From NCBI GenBank assembly GCA_964020975.1, contig OZ026630.1:23590739-23654738 (forward strand): a DNA stretch of 64,000 nt, written 5' to 3'. Source of the DNA: Hermodice carunculata (Eukaryota; Annelida; Polychaeta; Eunicida; Amphinomidae). Below, piece by piece: positions 48,301 to 59,913 of the stretch. The stretch's first letter is position 1. The number at the start of each line of letters is the position of its first letter. The translations under genes and the position numbers were made by a program. The notes under the pieces are model-generated. The model made no database searches, was not told the origin of the DNA, and saw nothing but the letters and a program-made list of their open reading frames with translations.

Positions 48301-48659
48301 TATTTAAACCATTTCAGTTCGATTCAATGTTTTTATTCTAAGCTCATGACTCATAGATACAATGTAATTCATCAAAACATGTACAGCATAAACGAGAATG
48401 AAAATACATATACAATGAATCGTAGTTCACAGTTCACAATTTGAAAAATAAAACGAAAGGCTCAACATCGCAATAAAGACTAAAGGGACCCAACGCTCGT
48501 GAAGTTTGCTAGGTGTTGTACATGGAATCACTGCGTTTTTTTCGCTTGCGCTAATGTGTGTGCACTTATAAACAATCTTTGCAGCAGATAATAAACACAG
48601 CGGCCAACTAGTAAAGATGATTTGCTGCATGTCAAATCAGCGTGTGTCTTCAAAGCTGA

Positions 48660-48860
48660 CAATGCACAGTTGGTATTTCAGTACTACAGGGTATTATGAT
48701 CGATACGACAATGTACAATGGCTACTTCAAGTACAACAGCGCATGATCTGTACGACAATGTTACCACAGTGCACAATGGGCACTTCAGCACTACAGTGTA
48801 TGATCGGTACGACAATGTTATGACAGTGTATTATGCGTACTCCAGTACTACAGTGTATGT
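48660..48860 (+). repeat. Degenerate minisatellite, period about 50-60 bp
   Basis: 'tacgacaatgt' recurs three times and 'actacagtgtatg'-like blocks alternate with it. Confidence 0.5.
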
Positions 48861-48944
48861 AACTATTATATTTTTATGACACAGTCCTTCAGACTCCATT
48901 GCATTTTTAATTTCTCTCACCAGGTGTCACCACCAATCCGATAG

Positions 48945-49661
48945 CTGAACAAATCTGTCTGTGTGCATACTTTTGAAGACATTCAAGATTTGAAATTTCA
49001 AATGCCCTTAATTTGCGTAATTTATATTTGTGCACCCTTCGTTACCAATTCAGATGCATACTAGTCCATAACAAAGGAGTAGAGGTTGGAATGGCATCTC
49101 TATCTATTATAGCTTTGAAGTTATTCAAGATTTAAAATTCCCAATGATGCTACTTAGCATAATTTAAACAACTTTTGTTTTTAATTCATTAGGTGCGCAA
49201 TGTTCAACAACTCCCCAGTAGAATGTGGAGTAACATCTCTATCTATAATACTTTTGAAGATATTCGAGATTTAAAATTTCAAATGCTTCTAATTAGCATA
49301 ATTTAAATTGCTACAACTTTTGTTTTAAATTCATCACATGTGCAATGGTCAATAAGCCTCTAGTAAAATTTAGAATAACATATCTATTATACTTTTGAAA
49401 ATATTCAAGATTTCAAATTTCAAATGCCCCTAATTTGCATAATTTTAAACATCTGCGTTCCCTTTTCATAAAAAGGCAAAGCTGCTTGTATGTAGGTACA
49501 ATCATGCCAAGTTTGGAGTTTCTATGTGTAATGGCGTCAGAGAAAAGTGTCGGATAAATCCACTGGTAAAATAAAGAAAGAAAGAAAGAAGAAAGAAAAA
49601 AAGAAAGAAAGAAAGAAAAAGAAAGGAAGAGAGAGAAAGAAAGAAAGAAAGACAGAAAGAC

Positions 49662-49708
<47 letters not shown>

Positions 49709-49754
49709 AGGAAAGAAAGAAAGAAAGAAGTGCGTGTTGACACACACTTTAAGT
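48945..49754 (+). mobile_element. Helentron-like element, copy D (divergent, short)
   Basis: Begins near a degraded 'aaatctgtctgtgtgc'. It has four 140-bp units ('tttgaag..attcaagattt..ttgcataattta' near 48970, 49111, 49251 and 49391), an (GAAA)n tract at 49563-49730, and a terminal hairpin AAGTGCGTGT / ACACACACTT. It shows the basic plan of the family without the long middle present in copies A to C. Confidence 0.65.
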
Positions 49755-49778
49755 AACATGCCAAATGTTGGGACTTAC

Positions 49779-49812
49779 CTGATTGTACAGAAACATCTTG
49801 CTCGCACTGCAT
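49779..49812 (-). CDS. Possible first coding exon of an unknown gene
   Basis: The minus strand reads ATG then QCEQDVSVQS and a consensus donor (CAG|GTAAGT), preceded by a region locally richer in GC and CpG (49813-49930). This resembles a short first coding exon. No downstream exon was identified and the N-terminus matches nothing I know. Weak call. Confidence 0.25.
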
Positions 49813-51925
<2,113 letters not shown>

Positions 51926-51962
51926 AACGTGGATGGAAATATACCAGATCAGTTGCCTTGAT

Positions 51963-51999
51963 TATGCCAAAGTTCCTGGAAACCAGGAACTTTGGCATA
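51963..51999. repeat. Perfect 17-bp hairpin with AAA loop
   Basis: TATGCCAAAGTTCCTGG (51963-51979) pairs exactly with CCAGGAACTTTGGCATA (51983-51999). It lies just upstream of the minus-strand LINE end and just before the orphan exon at 52100. Role unknown. Confidence 0.7.
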
Positions 52000-52099
52000 C
52001 CAAATATGTGTTTGTGTGTGTGATTAAGTATTAAAGAAGAGACAAATAGTAAATATTACATACAAACTACTTCTGTATATTTTCTCCTCCTCTCTGCAG

Positions 52100-52173
52100 A
52101 TTATAACTTGGAATGTGTCCATTATGATGAGACACAGATGCCCCGGTCATTTTACCGTATCCGTTCAAAACTG
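52100..52173 (+). CDS. Candidate orphan coding exon, unknown gene
   Basis: A 74-bp block with a strong polypyrimidine tract and acceptor (TCTCCTCCTCTCTGCAG) and a near-consensus donor (CTG|GTAAGT). The frame is open throughout: two bases of a split codon, then YNLECVHYDETQMPRSFYRI and RSKL, ending in phase 0. The composition looks protein-like and is richer in GC than its flanks. I do not recognise the family, and I see no partner exon nearby. It could belong to a host gene lying between CDO1 and AP3S, or be a chance or dead exon. Confidence 0.45.
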
Positions 52174-52919
52174 GTAAGTCGTGTAAAATCAAGACACATA
52201 AAAAATGTCAACAGAGATATTATAATATAAGGCACATGAGACTGTATGGAAATTTAACCCATCTGGTCATTTTCACATGGTCTCGTCTAAGTCATGGGTG
52301 TCAGACAGATTACAGATGCACAGGTGAGCATATCGACTTAGAAACAGCAGGCGCGCATCTTCATATGCCATGTGTATTGTGTTGTACTGACCTTTATGTA
52401 CTGAAAGCCATGCATACACATTGAATCATTTTATCAAGAAAACGAGTATGGCCATTGAAACAGTAAACAGTTATCATACACTTAGACAAATTTAATCGCA
52501 GCAAGATTTTCAGCTGGAGGAATGAAATGCCTGGGGGTTTGTATTTCTGCAGCTGAGGGAGCACTGATTGTACACATATTATATAATTACTGGAATGAGA
52601 AATACACAAATACTTTTCTTGAAGCGAATCAGAATGTTTATCAGTTCCTGATGATCCCAAATGTGTAATTTCCTTTTTAATTACAATTACATACCCACAA
52701 TACACAACTTTAAACGTTAATTAATTTTCTTACAACACTAGAAATGTAAAACAATAATTACAGAATATTTTTCTGATAATGTACAAGTAATTAAAGACAA
52801 ATAAATATGGCAAATGACTTTAACATGTTTTGGTTTTGTTTGTTTGTTTTCATTTTTATTCGCTTTTTTTCGTTTTGTCTTTGTAAACGAATATAGGTCC
52901 TGATCTTACCAATCAAATA
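52174..52919. other. Spacer after the orphan exon
   Basis: No partner exon or repeat recognised. Confidence 0.35.
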
Positions 52920-53300
52920 AATCCATCAACAACCAACTACAAACAATATTTGCGGACAACGCATAACACTAGTATTATGTTTAAATTCGCGAATACAGAC
53001 GAAGAGACTGTGCACAAACTGATTGATAATCAACAGCCTATATCTGGCTGCGGCTTAGATATTATGTCAGCAAAGTTATTAAAATTCATTAACTATACTA
53101 TATCTAAAGCTTTAGTTGAAATCATTAATCAGTTTTAGAACTCGAATATTTCCTGACAAGTTGGAGATTGCTAAAGTCATTCCGCTATATAAAAAACATG
53201 ACAACACCTCTTTCACTAACTAAAGTCTCATATCTATTTTGCCTGCTTTCTGAAAGGTCTTTGAAAAGACGATTTTTAACCAATTTATACTCATAGTCTA
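52920..53300 (+). mobile_element. LINE RT fragment
   Basis: Readable: FANTDEETVHKLIDNQQPIS, GCGLDIMSAKLLKFINYTIS, KALVEIINQF, then (broken) a segment like VAKVIPLYKKHDNTSFTN and ILPAFxKVFEKTIFNQF. This is the N-terminal RT region of a CR1/Jockey-like element, truncated at both ends. Confidence 0.55.
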
Positions 53301-54158
53301 GGTTTCAGTAGGTCTTGTAAGAATTACTTAATCAGAAACTCCGTAGAAATATGTTCTCTTCAAAACTGTTATAAATGTTCCAGCAATAATACCACCACTA
53401 CAAAAAAATTAACTCTGTACCATTTATATCACTGCTTGAAACATGCATTTGTGCAAGTTAGTTTTCGTCTTCTTCTGATTTAATGTTAATATGGTGGCTC
53501 TCATGATAGCGACGAAAATTGTCTTAGTGAGAGTCTCCCCGACCATTTCCAGGTAATATTTAGTAGCATTATCAGTTTTTGTTATTTACACATGAACATG
53601 TATTGGTCGAATAATCTTATCCTGATTCCTTATATTTAAACAGATGTATTGAGGTAACATTTTCAATATGATTTGGCAGATTGCCATACTTATGGGCTAC
53701 AATTGAAAATTTTCCCAAGTTAGTTCTGAAATGTTATACATAAAAGTCGTGTGTTTTTCTAGTGTTATAGCTATGAATACTCGATACTCCAGCAAAAAGA
53801 ATTCTATATATATACGAGGAACAAGACTTCATTTACCTTTATATATGAGCAAGCTTGTAAGATAAGTGTCCAGAATTTAAAATTTCGATATTTCATATAT
53901 GTAGAATAGATGGTCAGTATGTAAGTTAAAACCTTCGAAAATAAAGACCTGTAAAATATTTTACGTCAAATAATATTATATATTGAATACTATGATATGT
54001 TATAGCCCTTAAGTATAACAATAAAGATATGGATACACTAAAGCATAATACAATTGATAACGAATTTATCATTTCAAAATCTATGATTTGTCTTGTCAAT
54101 ATTAACAGACAAATTATTTGTATGAAACCATTGAACTTTTTCTACAGTACTATGAATT
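53301..54158. other. AT-rich spacer
   Basis: Nothing recognised between two LINE fragments. Confidence 0.35.
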
Positions 54159-54517
54159 TTATGCTTCAGAGCAGGGACGAGCACGTCCCTGCCATGACCT
54201 ATTTGATAGATAAATCATAAACCTAGTCAGAGCTATACCACGTATTCCATAGAATGGTAATTTTAAAATGTTATGGTTAACCGTATTTGAGTGATCAAGA
54301 AAGACACCAACTGTGTATTCCTTTCTCACCAGGGTCCACAGGTGTTCGACGAAAGACGGCTTGCAGTGTATTTGTACTATATTTGTTGCGAAATCCAAAC
54401 TGGCAGTCATATAAAGCATTAAATCTGTCGAGATAATCAGTTTGTGAACAACTTTTTCAAAAGCAGATAAGACAGAAATTGGTCTATAGTTATTAAGTAA
54501 TTCATCAGCACCTTTAC

Positions 54518-54610
<93 letters not shown>

Positions 54611-54800
54611 GCAAGTTTCAATGTTTTTGGGAAAACACCAGATATTTGAGAGATAAGTTAATAACACAAGTAAGTGGACGGACTATTTCATTTGATACAA
54701 ATTTAAGTACCTTTGGATATATATCGACCTGAGCTGAAATCTTTTAGAATCATTATAATGGTATTAATATCTTGCTCAATAATTGCACCTTTAATGCTCA
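54159..54800 (-). mobile_element. LINE RT fragment, minus strand, split by a (TG)n tract
   Basis: The minus strand gives ELLNNYRPISVLSAFEKVVH, then VGVFLDHSNTVNHNILKLPF and YGIRGIALTRFMIYLSNR, i.e. RT segments around motif A. A (TA)/(TG) tract at 54519-54603 interrupts it. Degenerate. Confidence 0.55.
54519..54603. repeat. (TA)n-(TG)n microsatellite
   Basis: A short TA run then a TG run of about 65 bp, within a LINE fragment. Confidence 0.97.
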
Positions 54801-55724
54801 TGTTTTTTATTGTTTTTTTAAACATTGTTGACAATTCACCACACTTTATTAATAAACCATGAAATTGAATTTAAAAAAGACATAATGAATGTATACAAAT
54901 GATGGATTGAAAAACATGGCAGAACAGTAACAAAATTATGTAGACATACAGCAATGTCATAGAAAAAACACAAAAGCTCTTCAGGCTGTAACCATGATAA
55001 CAAAGTATCATTGCCATCATCAAAGTAATACATGTGACATAATAAATCTGAAAAGTAATGCAGATTATGCAAATTAGTGCAATGCAAACTGAGTAGTACT
55101 ATTTGTGAAATGTTGTTACTTTTGAAAAATATTGAAATTTGAAAAATATTGAAATTGAAATACAATACAATTTAAATAGCAAAAAGTAGTAAGATCTTAG
55201 TTAAATTGGTATAAACATTTTAGTGTAACTCAGTTGATAATAATATAGGTTGAAAGCACGACACTTAAAGGGCAGACGTGGGAGTAGTATCAGCTTGATA
55301 AGCCTTTACAAGAATAGTTCTCAGGAGTTATCACTTATGTTAAACAATAATTGTTTTTATAGTACTAAAGCAATGGACACTGGTCTCCGCGACTTTCATT
55401 ATATATAGTTTTCAGTGTGAAAGGGTTTATATAAAACAACAACAGCCACCAACTCTTACGTATAGAAGCTATAAACATATAAGTGAGGAACGTTTTCAAC
55501 CAGGAAGTCAGACAGATCCCTTTCTTGTTATTGGGCTTTCAGTCAACTATACGAACAGGTTTTAGATGATCATGCACCATTCAAAAGAGTGCCTGTAAAG
55601 AAAAAAGGTGCAGCTATGATGAATAGGACCTGGCGCAAGTCTACAAACGTGTTTTGAGAAACAGATGTTTAGAGAGCAAAACAAACAAACAAACAAACAA
55701 AAACAAAAAACAAAAAAAAACAAA

Positions 55725-55755
<31 letters not shown>

Positions 55756-56898
55756 CACAAAATGGAAATGATGCTATAAGACGCTTCTGAAGATTTTAGA
55801 AGGCAAAGAAACTATTGTACGTTTTTAAAACGCATGTCTGCTCGTAACTATACTTTCACAAGAGATGTAATAATAAGCAAGGTAACCGCGATTCCTGACC
55901 GACCATCAAGCCTTTTCTTGATCGCAAAAACAGGGATACGACCAATGAGATTATACTTGTAGAGAGCTTTGAAGTAGTTACAGACAGACAGGAAATATGT
56001 AAAATTTCCAATCAGCATTATTTAAATGCTAGTGTAGAGAGAGCATCGGATACTATCACAAGGTTCTTTGCGGTACCAAATAGGGGTTTTCAGCTTGTCA
56101 CAAATATGGTACTTTTTTGTTTACTCGAAGAGCCCTATACTTTTTTTTCTGTAAGACCTTTTATCATGGGGTTCTTGGGAGAACCTTGACAGTTCTTCAA
56201 AGAATCTTTATGGTTCCTTCCAAATCTGACCCAAATCAAATGTTCGGTGTTCAGAGTAGTACAGAGATGTTCAGGGATTGCAGGTTCCAGCACCTGCCTC
56301 TCCCATTAAATTACATTTAAAAAAAAGTTGGGACCTGAAAAAAAGTGTTCGGGTAACAGGTGGCAGCAAATTGATTTGTGTGAAACGTACAAGTATTGTA
56401 CAATTATTATAAGACAGACCCAAGCGCCTTTTTAGCACTTTAAATGACAACTAAGAGGACATAGTAATTAAAAAAAAAAAAAAAGCCAAATCATACGCAA
56501 GATCAGAGGTCAAAAGAAAATCTTGCTCAAGTAGCAAGTAACAATTTAACATCTTTTCGAAATTTCCATTGTCCGGAGACTGTAGGATCATACTTGTTAC
56601 ACTCAGGTTAAACAAAATTGGTACCTATTGTCAAACCTCTGTTAATCTGTTCCAGAAACATTTAAAGAACTGGACTTTCTCTAATGAAAGTGCACTCTAC
56701 TTTGTGCGTGGTGTTGAGCTTTGCTTTGGATGAAAACTCGACCAATTTCATTTGGGGTCTTTGTCACTGCATTTGGTCACTGCTAACATGATATATAGCG
56801 GGAGTTATGTAACAGACACATACGAACAGGTAAGAATACTTTATCAACCTATACCATATAGTCAGGCAACCCTTATTAACAGACAACCAATATAAATG
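54801..56898. other. Intergenic spacer
   Basis: A-rich tract at 55680-55740 and low-complexity frames. A short ATG frame ending at donor-like CAG|GTAAGA (56788-56829) was noted but not accepted. Confidence 0.35.
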
Positions 56899-57817
56899 TT
56901 ACGCGCCATCGATGGATCTGCACAATCGACCGATCGCGCAGCGCTATCAAGGGATCTATTGTTCGCACAACAATCGATAGATAGCGCTGCGCGAACAATC
57001 GCTTTATTTTGATTGAAAGATCTGTCAAATTGAGTGTTTTCTGAGTGGCATGTCACTTTCAGTCTGTGAATTTTTGAAAACCATAAATTGAGTGCACCGA
57101 CAAGGAAAATAAAATTTATTTTAAGTTTGCATTCTCCAAGTACTTATTGTTCATGAACACCCGGGCTTTTATGATTTTGTTTTTACCTCCGAGTTTTTTG
57201 TTTTTGTTTTTAAAAAACTTATGGAAATCTGTGTCTGCAGTCGCAGAGTTTGTATCTTGAAACAGAAGACTATTGAACAAATGAGTGTAAGAAAGCAAAG
57301 TCTAACTCTCATTGTCCAATTTATTACTTGCCCCAATCTCAACTCAAATATTCGAACAGTGATGGATCGAATTCCCGGATCCAAGTACAATTTACATAGT
57401 GGATTTAAAAAAATAAAATAAAAAAATAAATAAACAATATTGAATTAGTGTACTCTTTGATTAAAAAAAATAATTAAAAAAACTTTGTTAGGCCTACCTG
57501 TGTTTAATGGGGTTTGAAAATTATAACAACGATAATTCGTATTTTATTTGTGGTTTTACATGTATGTCGGCCTATACATTACCAATGTGTCTGAATAAAA
57601 ATCCATCTTAATAACTTTATTGACAAACCTGGCTATCAATCAATCAATCTATCTATCTATCAAGGGCAGATCTGATACTACTTTATTTCATTACAATTTT
57701 TTCTAACTAAATTATACATCGATCGGGCATCCTTTGCAAGCGCAGCGCGGTCGATCGATTGGCGTTACTTAACATTTTACTTTGATCTAGATGTGTTTAC
57801 CAATTAATAATAATAAT

Positions 57818-57889
<72 letters not shown>

Positions 57890-58167
57890 TTATTAGACCT
57901 CCACTTCGGGAGAAGTAAAAGATATATCAATATAAAAGTAAATGCACGTCAGGATTACATACCTAACTAAAGTTTATGTACGTGTTTTGTACTGATCGTG
58001 CCGGTACTTTTCCGTATGGATTTGATTTACGGCCGAGTCAAGTCTAGAATACAGATGTACAGTTACATCCATTGTCAGCGCAGCGCGATCCATCGATTGT
58101 TGCGCGAACAACAAATCCATTGATAGCGTTGCGCGATCGGTCGATTGTGCAGATCCATCGATGGCGC

Positions 58168-58170
<3 letters not shown>
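56899..58170. mobile_element. GC-rich palindromic-TIR element
   Basis: Inverted repeats of about 100 bp at 56899-57000 and 58072-58170, nearly identical, starting TTACGCGCCATCGATGG. Each arm is itself dyadic: GCGCAGCGCTATC (56936-56948) pairs exactly with GATAGCGCTGCGC (56980-56992). A third, partial copy of the end lies at 57737-57768. The interior has an (AAC)/(AAT) tract and no transposase. CpG-rich ends contrast with AT-rich surroundings. Confidence 0.6.
57804..57890. repeat. (AAT)-(AAC)-(AAT) compound microsatellite
   Basis: Lies inside the palindromic-TIR element. Confidence 0.95.

Positions 58171-58256
<86 letters not shown>
58169..58256. repeat. (AAT)n microsatellite
   Basis: About 29 AAT units, between the right TIR of the palindromic element and the minus-strand LINE. 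Confidence 0.97.
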
Positions 58257-58257
<1 letters not shown>

Positions 58258-58259
58258 TG

Positions 58260-59466
58260 GCTCTCCGCTTATGCGCCGCGGTCCTGTGTAACACAGGTGG
58301 CCTAGGAAAAAAAATGATGATGAGGTGGAGGAAACCATGGTTGTCCTAATCAGCTCATGCTGGCTTTGCTGCCATGTTTACCAGGACCAGAGCCGAGGCA
58401 ACGAGTCCACCACACTCTCTCTCACAGCTGTGGTGGGCCCCTGGCCCTGGATATATCCCCCAACACTCACCGCTTGTAGCCCCCCCCCCCCCCATAAAAA
58501 GACAGAAAACTTTCCCTCATACACCCTATCCCCGCCTCTAAGGCTCAGGCATTTCCCATGGGAGCCCTTATAAGGGCTACCATCTTTCCCTCTCCTCCCT
58601 GCATCTAAGATTCTAATTCACCCTGTTGCTATCAACTCTTATCAATTCATTTCTTTTCTCCCAGCACCCTACCAGGTAGTCCTGTACACTTCTAGTGCCT
58701 TTCCTGTCTCCCAGAAAACCACCCTTCAAACCTTAAACCCATGCTACACGTTCCTCTTCCTCTAAACACTGAACCTCTTCTAGACCCTTGCTATTATAGT
58801 CTTCCCTGTGCCACTTTCTGAAAAATTCTTCTCTTACCTCTCTATAAGCATCACACCACAACAGCCAGTGATCCACTGTCTCATCTGCCTCTTGTCTACA
58901 TACCTTACATTTACCATTACTACCTGTTTTCCACTTCTGTTTTCTCTTTTCTAGATTGATTACTCCTGCCCTACTTTGAAAAAGAAGCCTGGATCCCTTC
59001 CCTCCATCCCAACACACACTTTTCTTTGGTTTTTCTAGTACCTTGTATGCTTTTAATGTACTTTTTTCCCTGATACCTCTTTTCCAGTCTTCCTTCCAGC
59101 CCTCTGTAACAGTCCTACCTATATACACTTTCCAGTTTTCAACCTCATCATATCCGTTCAATTCGTATCTCTCTGCCAACTTATTAATGTCTTTGACCCA
59201 TCTTGTTTGTTCCTTGACTACTTCATTGTAAACCTTCCTGCATCACCTGTCTTCATTTACTGATTGTAAATACCCCCAGTACTGAAGCTTTGCTTTGGCA
59301 ATTCTGTCTGTAATTTTATTCCATCCTTACTCTCCTAGGACTGCTTCTGTTGCTGCACATGGTGGAGCTCCCAGTATCCATTTCCCCATCTCATTCTGTA
59401 CTTTCTTCATTCCCTGGATATCTCCTTCACTTATTGCAGGTCTTTCTGGGACTCTGTCATGAGTCC
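58260..59466 (-). mobile_element. 5'-truncated LINE C-terminus, minus strand
   Basis: Readable from 59460 down: MKKVQNEMGKWILGAPPCAA, then DRIAKAKLQYWGYLQSVNED (two stops on the way), then an open 148-residue frame (59179-58733) with a knuckle CKVCRQEADETVDHWLLWCD. The pyrimidine-rich (on plus) 3' UTR runs to the (AAT)n tract at 58170-58256, probably its tail. 5'-truncated at about 59466. Clade unresolved. Confidence 0.6.
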
Positions 59467-59741
59467 CAGAAGACCTGCGTAACATAAACAAACATCAAGC
59501 CGACCGCACACCAACAGGTGGCAGAGACTATTGGCCCATAGAGGTCGCCACTTCCTATTCAAGTTTTCTAAAATTTTTGCCCTGTGTCAGTCAGTGTCAC
59601 TCCTCATTGCCACACAACAAACTTTTTAATGATTCATTTGAAAAAAATCTAGTAGTGGCACCTAGTCACAATATCTTTTTAGTGATTGTTTCGATTTAAA
59701 TGAAGTATAAAAATAGAAATTGGAAAAAATTATTTATAAAT

Positions 59742-59780
59742 AAATTTGCATCGTGGGTAGTCCGCCATCTTGTGACCTAT
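59742..59780 (+). promoter_or_regulatory. Candidate AP3S promoter with YY1-like and ZNF143/Staf-like sites
   Basis: About 70-100 bp before the AP3S ATG the minus strand reads AAGATGGCGG (YY1 core) directly next to ACTACCCACGATGCA, which differs by one base from the Staf/ZNF143 consensus YWCCCAYMATGCA. This pairing is typical of TATA-less housekeeping promoters, some of them bidirectional. Promoter activity is inference. Confidence 0.5.
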
Positions 59781-59844
59781 TTCCGCATTGGAACGTTGCA
59801 CAGTATCAGACATTTGGAGCAGATAAATCTGATTTCATGGCATT

Positions 59845-59913
59845 ATGATTAAGGCAATACTAGTATTCAACAACCACGGAAAGCCTCGGCTTTCCAGGTT
59901 CTACTGTTACTAT
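59845..59913 (+). CDS. AP3S: AP3S coding exon 1
   Basis: Twenty-three codons, MIKAILVFNNHGKPRLSRFY plus CYY, ending in phase 0 before donor GTGAGT. The Met start matches the invariant N-terminus of AP sigma chains. Residues after RFY differ from human (QPYSED) but the length is kept across the junction. Confidence 0.94.

Noticed and set aside
56788-56829. Possible first exon (ATG..CAG|GTAAGA)
   Set aside because: Fourteen codons only, AT-rich, no promoter-like context and no partner exon.
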